A DNA stretch of 64,000 nucleotides, taken from Synergistaceae bacterium DZ-S4. Lineage in GTDB: Bacteria > Synergistota > Synergistia > Synergistales > Synergistaceae. Position 1 is the first letter of the stretch, and every line of letters starts with the position of its first letter. Of this stretch, positions 54,603 to 63,530 are shown piece after piece. The notes below the pieces were generated by a model. The model was not told the DNA's origin and did not search any database. It saw only the letters and a program-made list of their open reading frames with translations. Position numbers and translations under genes: made by a program. Location: NCBI GenBank assembly GCA_025943965.1, contig JAPCWD010000001.1, positions 186,001 through 250,000 on the forward strand, written 5' to 3'.

Positions 54603-54640
54603 GAAGAGGGCTGTGTTTAAATCACCGGCCCTCTTTTCTG
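54603..54640 (+). terminator. intrinsic terminator
   Basis: GAAGAGGGC pairs with GCCCTCTTTTC at its base, then TTTTCTG, after the protease gene. Confidence 0.7.
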
Positions 54641-54668
54641 AAATTGGACCGAGGAAAGGAACACCAGG

Positions 54669-55676
54669 ATGATATTTTTTGTCAGAAGCGGTCCGGAGAC
54701 GATAGTCTTCACCTTCAACAGGAATTTCGACAAGGCTGAAAAGATATTGCTCGCTTGGGGTGAATACGCCGGCAGCAATATAGAAGAGGCTTTCTCCCTT
54801 TCCGGCGAGTTCAGCAGGATAGTGATCGCCAGGATCGTAGTGGGGCCAGGGGAGAAGGAGGAGGTCAGGGTATATATCTCAGAGACTTGTATACAGCGTT
54901 TGCTCTGCACAATGCTGAACGCCGGGCTCGGCGAAGGCATAACGGAGAGCAGGATGCAGCCCGGCTATATCCTTATGAGGCTTCTCGGCGACATTGAGAA
55001 GGGTATAGAAAGGATAAAGGAGGACTTTGGAGGGGAGTACGTGTCGAACGACCCATATTTCAGCGAACCCCTTCCCGAAGATTCCTCAGTGATCTACTTT
55101 ACCTCTGAACCCCTCAACCACCGCATACCTCACTCGAAAATGCACGAGAGGGCCCTTTACGTCAACGAACACTCAAAGGAAAAGCTGATAGCCACCCTCA
55201 GGATGAGGCAGAACGAATATCTTGGTGACTCCATGGGCACTCCTGACTGGAACAGCATGGAGATCCGCATCGGGGACAAGGAGGGACGCTTCAGCACGCA
55301 CAGGAAGAGGATATGGACCGCGGTGCAGGGCCTCCAGATCGGAACGATACTTGAAGAGGGCTGGAAAAGGGAGTACACCCTTATGGGGAGGATCGCGGAC
55401 GTCTACCTCCTTAAACTCTTTACCCCGCTTGACGAAGAGTCGGTAAAGGGGTTCCTCTCCGGACTTGAGTATGATGATTCAGGTGAGCGTATTGCCGACC
55501 TCGATCTCTACTTCAAGGAGAGAAAGGTCAGCTGGAAAGAGAGAGGCAGAGAAGGCGGCCTTTCGAAGGCTGAGCTTGGGATGGCTGCCAGGAAAAGCAT
55601 GCTCGAAAGGCTTGATAAGTATTCCCTCTCCAAAATGCACAGGCTTGACGAAGAGCTGATACTCACAAAGCGGTAA
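54669..55676 (+). CDS. protein of unknown lineage-restricted family, copy 2
   Basis: 335 residues, soluble. Homologous over its length to the protein at 3485-4513 (shared openings LVRSGPE/FVRSGPE, QPGYILMRLLGDIEKGI near residue 98, SSVIYFT near 140, LGDSMGTPDWNSMEI near 185, AVQGLQIGTI near 218, Lys-rich end). I know no function. Unlike copy 1 it stands alone between two terminators, so it is expressed on its own. The start ATG 54669 has AAAGGAACACCAGG upstream. Confidence 0.75.
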   Translation: MIFFVRSGPETIVFTFNRNFDKAEKILLAWGEYAGSNIEEAFSLSGEFSRIVIARIVVGPGEKEEVRVYISETCIQRLLCTMLNAGLGEGITESRMQPGYILMRLLGDIEKGIERIKEDFGGEYVSNDPYFSEPLPEDSSVIYFTSEPLNHRIPHSKMHERALYVNEHSKEKLIATLRMRQNEYLGDSMGTPDWNSMEIRIGDKEGRFSTHRKRIWTAVQGLQIGTILEEGWKREYTLMGRIADVYLLKLFTPLDEESVKGFLSGLEYDDSGERIADLDLYFKERKVSWKERGREGGLSKAELGMAARKSMLERLDKYSLSKMHRLDEELILTKR

Positions 55677-55700
55677 GAAACACGCACATAAGAACGATCA

Positions 55701-55731
55701 AAGGGGGCCCTTCGAATAGAAAGGCCCCCTT
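55701..55731. terminator. bidirectional terminator
   Basis: AAGGGGGCC/GGCCCCCTT stem with an AT-rich loop, serving the unknown-family gene and the converging glycyl radical enzyme gene. Confidence 0.7.
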
Positions 55732-55765
55732 GCTTATACGTTTCTGCTGCTCTGAACGCCCTTTC

Positions 55766-58126
55766 TTAGAAACCTTCCTGGGCGTTCCTTGCGATTATCT
55801 CTTCCTGCTGATAAGCGTCGAGGTCTACGAAGTAATCGCTGTAGCCTGCCACTCTGACAAGGAGCCCGCGGTAGCTGTCGGGATGTTCCTGAGCGTCACG
55901 GAGAGTGTCTTCATCTACAACATTGAATTGGATATGGTGTCCGCCGAGCTTGAAGTAGGAGCGGATCAGATTCTTAACTCCTTCGATGCCCTCCTCACCG
56001 GCGAGGACAGAGGGGAGGAAGCGCTGATTGAGGAGCGTTCCGCCCGATTTTACCTGGTCCATCTTAGCGAGGGACTTGACAACTGCTGTTGGTCCCTTGC
56101 GGTCAGCGCCGTGGCTTGGAGATGTCCCGTCGGATTCCGGCATTCCGGAGAAGCGTCCGTTCGGCGTTGCGGCAAGTTTCTGGCCGAAGTAGTTGTGGCA
56201 TGTCGTGCTCAGCATGTTAAGGTGATATGTCGGGCCAAGGATACTGTGCCTGCCGTCGATCGCCCTGAAGAGGCTGTCATAGACCCTCTTCATAATGTCA
56301 TCAGCATAGTCGTCATCGTTGCCAAAGAAGGGGGTCTTGTTCCAGAGGGTAAGACGCATCTCCTCTTCGCCCTCCCAGTTCTTTTCAAGAGCCGCCACGA
56401 CCTGCTTCAGTGTGTATTTCTTATCTTCGAAGACATGCTTCTTTATAGCTGAGAGGCTGTCTGTGATCGTACCGATACCGCAGCACTGGATGTAGTCGGA
56501 GTTGTAGCGCGGTCCGCCGTTATAGTAGTCTTTGCCTTTCTTTATGCAGTCCCTGATAACGACAGACAGGAACGTGGCTGCCATCTTCGTGGAGTACTGG
56601 TAACGGAGGTAGTTGTCGACTTTGATTTTAGTCTCTACCACATAGTTGAGCTGTTTCTCGAAAGCGGCATATAGATCGTCAAATGTCCTGAATTCGCTGA
56701 TGTCACCTGTCTGAATGCTGACCTGCTTGCCTGTGAGCATGTCTACGCCGTTTGTAAGGGTGTACTCAAGGAGCTTGGGAACATTGAGGTATCCGTGGAG
56801 CAGATATGCTTCCTTGCCTGCTGCGCCTGTCTCTATGCATCCGCTTGTGCCGCCTTCACGTGCGTCTTCAAGTGTCTTGCCTACGCGCATCTGTTCCTGG
56901 ATGACCATGTCGGCGTTGAAGACAGAGGGATATCCCATGCCGTTGCGGAAGACCTTTGCCGCAGCACGGATGACACTGTCCGGCGTACGCTCGCTGACCT
57001 GGATGTTGCCCTGGGGCTGCAGAAGGCGAAGTTCGTCGAAGATCTCCAGACAAATATAGGTGACTTCGCTCGATCCGTCACTGCCGTCGGCCTTAAGTCC
57101 TGCAAGGTTGATGTTCGTAAAGTCGTTGTAGGTCCCGCTCTCTGCCGCAGTTACACCGACTTTGGGAGGTGCGGGGGTGTTGTTGACCTTGATCCAGAGG
57201 CAGGAGAGGAGTTCCTTCGCCGCTTCCCTGTCAAGTGTGCCTTCCTTTACGCCCTTCTCATAGAAGGGGGCAAGGTGCTGGTCGAGGTGGCCGGGGCTCA
57301 TTGCGTCCCATCCGTTGAGTTCCGTTATGGTGCCAAGGTGTACGAACCAGTACATCTGGACTGCTTCCCAGAAGTCTCTCGGTGCGTGTGCGGGTACCCA
57401 TCTGCAGACATCGGCTATCTTGAGCAGCTCGGCCTTGCGTTTTGGGTCGCTCTCGTCCGCCGCCATCTTTTCGGCGAGTTCTGCATGCCTTTCAGCGAAT
57501 ATGATGACTGCGTCGCAGGAGATATCCATACCCTGCAACTGCTCGTCTTTCGCAGTCGCCTCGGGATCTTTAAGGTAGTCAAGTTTCGCACGTGATTCGG
57601 CGATCTGCCTTTTGAGATCTAGCATGCCGTTTTTGTATACAAGGCCGTCAAGCGCTGTGTGTCCGAGAGCCCTCTGCTCGCCGAACTCTGTAAATGTTCC
57701 GGCCTCATAAAGCTTGGTCCAGTCCTCGGGCATGCGCTCGAAAAGCTTGTCCCTCATGCAGCGGCCGCGCCAGAAGGGAATGACCTTCTCTTCATAGGTG
57801 TCGATATCTTTAGGGTCTACGGTGTAGTTCTGCTGTTTCCTGATGTTAAGGATCTCAAGGTCTTCCCTTGAATGGCATGTAAGTTCGGGGAAAGTTGAGA
57901 CTGCCTTAGGTTTTGAACCTCTCTCACCGATGATCAATTCGTCTTTTCCGATATATATGGCCTTCTTTTCACAGATGTGCTTAAAGTTCAGCGCACGCAT
58001 TACGGGCATCGGGTATTTGTTGTCGTTCTCTTTGTAGAATTCTGTCTCAAGAACGGCTCTCTCTATACAGATGGACGGATGTGATTCGAAGCTTTCGTCG
58101 CGAAGACGTTTGATGCGTTCGTTCAT
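55766..58126 (-). CDS. glycyl radical enzyme, closest to trans-4-hydroxyproline dehydratase (HypD)
   Basis: 786-residue anaerobic radical enzyme. The thiyl Cys430 and Glu432 lie in GGTSGCIETG, the glycyl radical Gly761 in VRVAGYSDYF. By recollection of C. difficile HypD, length and many blocks agree: TEFGEQRALGHT, WDAMSPG-LDQHL, PAPPKVGVTAAESGTY, GKEAY and STTCH. Differences include QPQGNIQVS (HypD QPSSNVQIS) and YHLNMLS (HypD YRVDMLP), so another dehydratase or lyase substrate is possible. No pyrroline-5-carboxylate reductase gene is adjacent. The start follows GGGGAGG. Last in the gntR-activase-enzyme unit. Confidence 0.8.
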   Translation of the reverse strand: MNERIKRLRDESFESHPSICIERAVLETEFYKENDNKYPMPVMRALNFKHICEKKAIYIGKDELIIGERGSKPKAVSTFPELTCHSREDLEILNIRKQQNYTVDPKDIDTYEEKVIPFWRGRCMRDKLFERMPEDWTKLYEAGTFTEFGEQRALGHTALDGLVYKNGMLDLKRQIAESRAKLDYLKDPEATAKDEQLQGMDISCDAVIIFAERHAELAEKMAADESDPKRKAELLKIADVCRWVPAHAPRDFWEAVQMYWFVHLGTITELNGWDAMSPGHLDQHLAPFYEKGVKEGTLDREAAKELLSCLWIKVNNTPAPPKVGVTAAESGTYNDFTNINLAGLKADGSDGSSEVTYICLEIFDELRLLQPQGNIQVSERTPDSVIRAAAKVFRNGMGYPSVFNADMVIQEQMRVGKTLEDAREGGTSGCIETGAAGKEAYLLHGYLNVPKLLEYTLTNGVDMLTGKQVSIQTGDISEFRTFDDLYAAFEKQLNYVVETKIKVDNYLRYQYSTKMAATFLSVVIRDCIKKGKDYYNGGPRYNSDYIQCCGIGTITDSLSAIKKHVFEDKKYTLKQVVAALEKNWEGEEEMRLTLWNKTPFFGNDDDYADDIMKRVYDSLFRAIDGRHSILGPTYHLNMLSTTCHNYFGQKLAATPNGRFSGMPESDGTSPSHGADRKGPTAVVKSLAKMDQVKSGGTLLNQRFLPSVLAGEEGIEGVKNLIRSYFKLGGHHIQFNVVDEDTLRDAQEHPDSYRGLLVRVAGYSDYFVDLDAYQQEEIIARNAQEGF

Positions 58127-58262
58127 GTTTGTTACCTCCCCAGGTGTTTTCTTATTCTGATAAATTTTTTAGGACTACCCCGACCTTCGCCGGTTCGTGC
58201 TCAGGTCTGCCGCTTTTATTATGATGCGCCTCATGCGCATTGTATTCAGTCCTATTGCCGCA

Positions 58263-59168
58263 CTAGCCGCCTATGTGTGTTTTGAGTCCGAAGCTTTCAA
58301 GTATGCCGGCAGCTTTCCGTGTCTGGTTCTCTGTAGGAGGAAGCAGGCCCGGCAGTTTATACTCCATGCCCCACCTCTCGTGTTTTCCCCTGGCGACTGT
58401 GTGGTAGGGAAGTATGTTTACTCCCGTTATCCCTTTCAGCTTTGAGACGAACTCTCCCAGCGCCTTTACGTTTTCGTCATCTGTGTTGAGTCCAGGCATA
58501 AAGGGAAACCTGATGTTTATCTTTGATCCCGATTCCGAGATCGCGACAAGGTTCTCAAGTATGATCCTGTTGTCCACGCCCGTGTATTGCCTGTGCTTTT
58601 CCGGATCCATATGTTTCAGGTCGTAGAGGAAGAGGTCTGTATCTTTTGCCGCTTCAATGATGATCTTTTTGTCTACGAACCCGCAGGTGTCTATCGCCCT
58701 GTGAAATCCTTCCCGTCCGCAGGCTTTCAGTGCCTCGATGACAAATTTCGGCTGCATCAGGGGCTCGCCTCCCGAAAAGGTCACCCCACCGCCATCCCTG
58801 AAGAAGATCTCATCTTTCCTGAGCTCCTCCATAAGCTGTTCTACAGAGTATTTCCTGCCGCAGAGCTCGCGTGCTCCTGAAGGGCATACGTCCTCGCATA
58901 TCCCACATCCGTCGCAAAGGCCAAAGTCGGTCTCAAGGGATCCTTCAATGACTGATATCGCCTTGTTGGGACATGATCTGACACATGCTCCGCACCCTAT
59001 GCACTTCTCGCTCCTGAAAAGGATCATCGGCGTCATCGACTGGCTTTCAGGGTTATGGCACCACCAACAGGAGAGAGGGCATCCCTTCATGTGCACCGTT
59101 GTCCTTGTTCCCGGTCCGTCATGTATGGAGTATTTCTTTATGTCAAATATTATCCCTGTTGCGCTCAA
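58263..59168 (-). CDS. glycyl radical enzyme activating enzyme (radical SAM)
   Basis: 301 residues. The radical SAM cluster motif is KGCPLSCWWCHNPES near residue 30. Two ferredoxin-like motifs follow, CIGCGACVRSCP near 58 and CDGCGICEDVCP near 87, as in activases of the HypD, choline lyase and benzylsuccinate groups. FSGGEPLMQ near 130 is the GGE SAM motif. It installs the glycyl radical in the enzyme encoded downstream. TTG 59168 is the likely start, just after the regulator gene. Confidence 0.92.
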   Translation of the reverse strand: MSATGIIFDIKKYSIHDGPGTRTTVHMKGCPLSCWWCHNPESQSMTPMILFRSEKCIGCGACVRSCPNKAISVIEGSLETDFGLCDGCGICEDVCPSGARELCGRKYSVEQLMEELRKDEIFFRDGGGVTFSGGEPLMQPKFVIEALKACGREGFHRAIDTCGFVDKKIIIEAAKDTDLFLYDLKHMDPEKHRQYTGVDNRIILENLVAISESGSKINIRFPFMPGLNTDDENVKALGEFVSKLKGITGVNILPYHTVARGKHERWGMEYKLPGLLPPTENQTRKAAGILESFGLKTHIGG

Positions 59169-59173
59169 TCCTC

Positions 59174-59881
59174 TTATGCCTCCTCAGAAACGTCCAGTTC
59201 GGAATGCTTGGCGAAATAATACTTCCTGATGAATCTTTCCTGGACCTGGAACGACCAGTGTACATCCCTTATGTACTCCGCCGCCCCGTTGAAGTCACCT
59301 TTTCTGAGCAGCTCTATTAGCATTTTATGCTCTTCAAGGGAGTGGAGCTCCCACTCCTTGACGTAAGTCTTGTTTCTTGGAAAATCGTAGAGCCTCTCCC
59401 GGTGTATTTTTATGTACTGCAGTATCTCCGCGTTGTCTGACATGTTCAGATAGACGTTGTGGAACTTCAGGTTTTCTTCGTAAAACATGGAATAATTGTT
59501 CTGGTCGAGAGCCTTTCTCATCTGGGTGTTGCACTTATCCATGATCTCAGCGTCACTTTCACGGAAACGGAGCGCTATGTGTACCATGACCGATGATTCA
59601 AGCCCTCCCAGGATCTCATAAATGTTCCTTATCTTTTCGAGAGTCAGCGTATTCACGATAACCCCGCGCCTTGGATAGATGGTCACGAACCCTTCTGTCT
59701 CCAGCTGGAAGAGGGCATCCCTGAGCGGTGTTCTGCTCATCCCCAGTTCCATGCTTATCTCGTTGAGGTTCAGGAAGGACCCAGGGCGGATCTTTCCGTC
59801 GTTCATCTGAAGGCGAAGGTAGTCGTAAACCTGCTCCCTGAGAGATTTGATCGTGAAAAAAGAATCGCTGCTGCTGCTCAT
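59174..59881 (-). CDS. GntR (FadR/FCD) family regulator of the glycyl radical operon
   Basis: 235 residues. Winged helix at residues 10-75 (NLNEISMELGMSRTPLRDALFQLETEGFV) and an all-helical FCD ligand domain from about 85, with possible metal ligands His in EENLKFHNVY and HSLEEHKMLIELL. It starts the operon and is followed within six bases by the activase gene. It probably senses the enzyme's substrate. ATG 59881 follows AGAGAGGGGTAA. Confidence 0.88.
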   Translation of the reverse strand: MSSSSDSFFTIKSLREQVYDYLRLQMNDGKIRPGSFLNLNEISMELGMSRTPLRDALFQLETEGFVTIYPRRGVIVNTLTLEKIRNIYEILGGLESSVMVHIALRFRESDAEIMDKCNTQMRKALDQNNYSMFYEENLKFHNVYLNMSDNAEILQYIKIHRERLYDFPRNKTYVKEWELHSLEEHKMLIELLRKGDFNGAAEYIRDVHWSFQVQERFIRKYYFAKHSELDVSEEA

Positions 59882-59900
59882 GACATTACCCCTCTCTACA

Positions 59901-59928
59901 ATTGTATCACAGATATATCAGATTGCAA
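59901..59928 (-). promoter_or_regulatory. promoter of the glycyl radical operon
   Basis: On the minus strand: TTGCAA (59928-59923), 16 bases, extended -10 TGATACAAT (59901-59909). The spacer carries two TATCA/TGATA repeats, possible GntR contacts. The start codon lies only about 20 bases downstream. Confidence 0.6.
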
Positions 59929-60264
59929 TATATGGATTAATAAATTTATGCTCATGTTAGCGTAAAATTTTAAAAATCCTTGTCTGACAGCCGATATATT
60001 AATGTCGTTCCTCATGGCTAACGTGATATATTTGTTTGCCGTTTTTATGTGACGATATCTTCGGACATTAAATGGTCACAGGTATTTTATTATATACCTT
60101 TAATTGATGGACTGAAAGTAAGGGTGAGCTTTTTTATTTCATGTTTAAGGACTTATAATAACTCTTTTGCAGGAGTGATTACAACTTTTATGAAAAAGGT
60201 TATACTTTGACGGAGATAGAATGATGTCTGTAAGATATGTAAAAACTCTAAGAGGGGGATCTTC
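59929..60264. other. AT-rich intergenic region between divergent units
   Basis: No reading frame worth reporting. AGGTAT...ATACCT (about 60079-60100) is a small hairpin. The aminotransferase promoter is at its right end. Confidence 0.45.
60178..60206 (+). promoter_or_regulatory. aminotransferase promoter
   Basis: ATTACA (60178-60183), 17 bases, TATACT (60201-60206); transcript start near 60213. Confidence 0.5.
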
Positions 60265-61392
60265 ATGAAAATTAAAGAATTCAAGCTGGAGAGGCTTTTC
60301 GCCCGTTACTCTTCCAAGGCCAGATACAGGCTGAGCCAATCTGCGTGCGAGTACTGCACCATGCAGGAGATACTTGACATGGCGGATGAAGAATGCAAAA
60401 AAATGTGGGACAGCCTTGTCCTTGGCTATACAGACCAGACCGGATTCGCTCCGCTGCGCGAAGCTGTGGCGAAAAGGTTCGTTACCATCCGCCCCTCCGA
60501 TATACTCGAACTTGCTCCGGAAGAGGGAATATTCATATTCATGAATACGCTTCTGGACCCGGGGGACGAAGTCATCGTAATGCAGCCCTGCCTCCCGTCC
60601 CTTTACGAGATCCCGAGGGCGCTCGGATGCAAGATAATCAAATGGCCGCTCGAAGAGACAAGCTGGGGATGGAACCTCGATTTCAACTTCCTCGCCGAAA
60701 ACATTTCCCCCAATACGAAGCTCCTGGTCCTTAACATACCAAACAATCCGACAGGATTCATACCTGTAAAGACGGAGATGGACAGGATACTCAGCCTGGC
60801 TGACAGGATGGGTACATGGGTATTTTGCGAAGAGACATACCGCGGAATGGAGCATGACCCGGCAGCGGCGCTCCCCTCTCTCTCCGACATGTATCCGAGG
60901 GCTACGACTATCGGCGGCCTGAACAAGTTCGGACTTCCAGGGACCAGGATAGGGTGGCTTGTTACAAAAAATAAAAATATACTTGAAAACTGCGCTGCAT
61001 ATAAAGATTACACGACTCTGTGCAACAATGCCCCGGGAGAGATCCTTGCCACGATAGCTATGCGAAATGCCTCAGACCTTCTCCGGCGCAACCACAAGAT
61101 CGTATTGGACAATCTGAACCTTGCAGAGAAGTTCTTCAAAAAACACAAGAAGCTGCTCCACTGGATCCAGCCAAACGGAGGAAGCACAGCCTTCCCCCAG
61201 CTGATGAAGCCGTTCGATGTGACTGAGATGTGCGAAAAGGCGATGAACGAAAAGGAACTCCTTATCATTGGGGAACGTGCGTTCGGCGTCACCACAAACA
61301 ATTTCCGGGTCGGGCTCGGACGCCTCGATTTCAAAGATGCCCTGGATGTTTTTTCGGATGTTATCGAGGATATGGAAAAGAAGGTTTCTTAG
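60265..61392 (+). CDS. class I/II PLP-dependent aminotransferase
   Basis: 375 residues, fold-type I. NIPNNPTGFIP near residue 157 binds the cofactor ring and the Lys in GGLNKFGLPGTRIGW near 220 holds PLP; FRVGLGRLD near the C-terminus carries the substrate carboxylate Arg. The N-terminus is short and the active site resembles the arginine/aspartate-type aminotransferases often called 'class I/II' in Synergistota. The substrate is not clear. It stands alone with its own promoter and terminator. The start follows AAGAGGGGGATC. Confidence 0.85.
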   Translation: MKIKEFKLERLFARYSSKARYRLSQSACEYCTMQEILDMADEECKKMWDSLVLGYTDQTGFAPLREAVAKRFVTIRPSDILELAPEEGIFIFMNTLLDPGDEVIVMQPCLPSLYEIPRALGCKIIKWPLEETSWGWNLDFNFLAENISPNTKLLVLNIPNNPTGFIPVKTEMDRILSLADRMGTWVFCEETYRGMEHDPAAALPSLSDMYPRATTIGGLNKFGLPGTRIGWLVTKNKNILENCAAYKDYTTLCNNAPGEILATIAMRNASDLLRRNHKIVLDNLNLAEKFFKKHKKLLHWIQPNGGSTAFPQLMKPFDVTEMCEKAMNEKELLIIGERAFGVTTNNFRVGLGRLDFKDALDVFSDVIEDMEKKVS

Positions 61393-61416
61393 TACGGTCT
61401 GCGTGTCATAATACCG

Positions 61417-61449
61417 ACGGCCCCGGGGTCTGTCCCGGGCCGTTTTTTT
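61417..61449 (+). terminator. intrinsic terminator
   Basis: ACGGCCCCGGG pairs with CCCGGGCCGT around GTCTGT, followed by seven T. The T-run overlaps the stop codon of the converging comB. Confidence 0.85.
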
Positions 61450-62194
61450 ATCCGGACGAGACCGATCCGTATTTTTCGCCTTTCCTGTAATAAGGCACAA
61501 CTGCCGAAGAGTCGATCTCTCCGCAATAAAAGATGTCCTCGCTGAAGCCAAGCTTCTGAAGTATCTTCCCATGCTCCGACTCCATACATAGATAAACCAG
61601 GTCAGGCCCGAAATGGTGCCAGAGGGCCATTGCTGTTATTGCTCCGTCAGTCAGTTCCATCTCCGTTCCACCGTTGGAAGGCGCAAGTGCCAGCATTTTT
61701 TCTATGATCATACCGGCACAGACAGCATCTTCTATCGAAAATTTGCCGTTCCTTCCCGAAGCGACGGTGCAGATGCGTCTGCCGCTGCAAAGGGCATCCC
61801 ATGCTGCCGCCTCTGCGTTTCTTGCGCATGCGACCCTTACTTCGGGGCAGTCCGAAGCGGCCGCCAGAAGCGCCTTCGTTCCGTTAGAGGTTGTCATGAT
61901 GGCGTTTTCAGGAGCCCCGCGCCTTGTCAGTTCAAGAGGTGAATTTCCGTAGTCGAAGCCCGGGATCATCACTCCCCCTCTTTCTCCCATAAGCATCCAC
62001 CCGGGGCCTGCTTCTGCTTTCATCCTGAAGGCCTCTTCACTGTCAGTGCATGGCATCAGAGTGCTTCCGCCGTACTCGAAAAACGTCGTTATCTGTGTGG
62101 ATGCCCGGAGCAGATCGACCACAAGCCTGCAGTCATGCATGTCCATCATCTCTGACGGGACCAGTACGGCATCGAATAAATACTTCAATGGCAA
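61448..62194 (-). CDS. comB: 2-phosphosulfolactate phosphatase family protein (ComB)
   Basis: About 248 residues. VVDLLRASTQITTFFEYGG near residue 25, DYGNSPLEL near 82 and IMTTSNGTKALLAAA near 98 are ComB family blocks. The family removes phosphate from 2-phosphosulfolactate in coenzyme M or sulfolactate synthesis, but many bacterial members stand alone with unknown roles. No comA or comC is near. Two TTG starts (62194 and 62188) fit GGGAGGA. Confidence 0.8.
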   Translation of the reverse strand: MPLKYLFDAVLVPSEMMDMHDCRLVVDLLRASTQITTFFEYGGSTLMPCTDSEEAFRMKAEAGPGWMLMGERGGVMIPGFDYGNSPLELTRRGAPENAIMTTSNGTKALLAAASDCPEVRVACARNAEAAAWDALCSGRRICTVASGRNGKFSIEDAVCAGMIIEKMLALAPSNGGTEMELTDGAITAMALWHHFGPDLVYLCMESEHGKILQKLGFSEDIFYCGEIDSSAVVPYYRKGEKYGSVSSG

Positions 62195-62285
62195 TATCCT
62201 CCCGGATCGGTTTACCCATGGATGTTGTAACAGGTATAATTATAGTCCCTTAATATCACAATGACCGACAGGAGGTAATGAAAAA

Positions 62286-62750
62286 ATGAAAATTCTCGTA
62301 GCCGTTGATTTCAGCCCGGTAGGAAGGGAAGTAGCGCACGCAGGGTATCGTCTGGCAAAGAAATTGGGAAGCGAGATCACCTTTTTTCACTGTGCTCCGC
62401 AGACAGCGCGTTTTCTCCAGGGTTATGACATAAAGGCCTTTGTTTCTTCGACAAGCAGGGATGATCAGAAAAAAATAGGAGAGATGGCAAGGCAGAAACT
62501 CCATAAGGTGATGGAGGACGTCTTTGCGGAGAGCGGGGTATCAGAGTTTTTGAACATAGAAGAAGAGGTGGCCTTCGGCGACCCCGGCGACGAGCTGCTG
62601 AATTATGCGAAAGATAAGAGCGTTGATCTGATAGTAGTCGGATACAAGAGCTACAGCGCCATAGAACAGCTGCTTGTCGGGAGCACCGCATCAAAGGTCG
62701 CCAGATATGCTCCCTGCTCTGTCCTGATATACAGGCCAAAGAAAGGCTAG
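62286..62750 (+). CDS. universal stress protein, copy 1
   Basis: 154 residues, UspA fold. KILVAVDFSPVGREVAHAGYRLA opens it and VVGYKSYSAIEQLLVGSTASKVARYAPCSVLIYRP closes it (given here as the family's nucleotide-binding end, shown in part). The canonical G-x2-G reads GYKS, so the second Gly is lost while VGST is kept. The start follows ACAGGAGG. It forms a tandem pair with the gene at 62958. Confidence 0.88.
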   Translation: MKILVAVDFSPVGREVAHAGYRLAKKLGSEITFFHCAPQTARFLQGYDIKAFVSSTSRDDQKKIGEMARQKLHKVMEDVFAESGVSEFLNIEEEVAFGDPGDELLNYAKDKSVDLIVVGYKSYSAIEQLLVGSTASKVARYAPCSVLIYRPKKG

Positions 62751-62790
62751 TGCCCGGCCTTCTTCCCGGATCTGCCACGGTCTCCCGATG

Positions 62791-62828
62791 ACCTGCCGGT
62801 ACAGCTTTCCCGGCAGGTGCAGGTTTTT
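62791..62828 (+). terminator. intrinsic terminator
   Basis: ACCTGCCGG/CCGGCAGGT stem, then GCAGGTTTTT. Confidence 0.75.
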
Positions 62829-62957
62829 AGTGTTTCGCAGGCAATAAATAGGCATTTATCCCGACCGGCCCTCTGTGATTATTCAGAAAATGAATGCTAC
62901 AATATCAACAACGATAAAAAATCGGTAATTTAATGATCACAGGAGGTCAGTATCAAC

Positions 62958-63437
62958 ATGAAAATTCTTTTGGCTGTGGATTTCAGTCCATTGGGTCGCC
63001 GCACTACGGGTGCAGGCTACAGGTTGGCTCAGAAGATAGCGTCAGACGTTACTTTCTTTCACTGTGCGCCGCAGACGTCGCGTTTTCTGCAGGGATATGA
63101 CATCAAGGCATTCGTATCCTCGACCGGCAAGGAAGAACAGAAAAACATCGAAGACGCGGCAACGTTGAAACTGCATAAAGTCATGGAGGACGTAATAGCG
63201 GAGAACGGGATAAAAGAAGGGCTCAGGATCGAGGAAAAAATTGTCTCGGGAGAGCCAGCGGACGAGATCCTGCGCTATGCGGAGGAGAATAAGTTTGACC
63301 TCATCTTCCTGGGTTACAAGAGCTTCAATCTGATCGAGCAGATACTGGTGGGCAGCACAGCCGACAAGGTCATACGCTATGCGACCTGCTCCGTGCTGAT
63401 CTACAGGCCGGACAGGGCTGAGCATATTGACATCTGA
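62958..63437 (+). CDS. universal stress protein, copy 2
   Basis: 159 residues. Closely similar to the preceding protein (same start KILLAVDFSPLGRR, FFHCAPQTSRFLQGYDIKAF, GYKS and VGST near the end). It has its own ribosome site (AGGAGGTC) and a terminator lies between the copies, so the two are separately regulated after a local duplication. Confidence 0.88.
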   Translation: MKILLAVDFSPLGRRTTGAGYRLAQKIASDVTFFHCAPQTSRFLQGYDIKAFVSSTGKEEQKNIEDAATLKLHKVMEDVIAENGIKEGLRIEEKIVSGEPADEILRYAEENKFDLIFLGYKSFNLIEQILVGSTADKVIRYATCSVLIYRPDRAEHIDI

Positions 63438-63460
63438 TCCTTAAACCTCGTTTGAGAATA

Positions 63461-63490
63461 AAAAATGCCCGCAGTCCTGCGGGCATTTTT
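63461..63490. terminator. bidirectional terminator
   Basis: AAAATGCCCGCA/TGCGGGCATTTT stem with loop GTCC, flanked by A and T runs, between convergent genes. Confidence 0.85.
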
Positions 63491-63530
63491 CTGTCTTTGG
63501 AGTGATCCCTGTTCATTTAGTCCGGCATGC

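Noticed and set aside
55730-56452. Long open frames antisense to the glycyl radical enzyme, leuA, ilvD and ilvB genes
   Set aside because: They are shadows of high-GC codon usage in conserved genes on the other strand and show no independent start signals.
55766-62194. Sulfonate degradation island (glycyl radical sulfite-lyase plus ComB)
   Set aside because: The radical enzyme resembles HypD more than isethionate or DHPS lyases, ComB is unlinked with opposite-strand genes between, and no sulfite reductase or sulfonate transporter is present.
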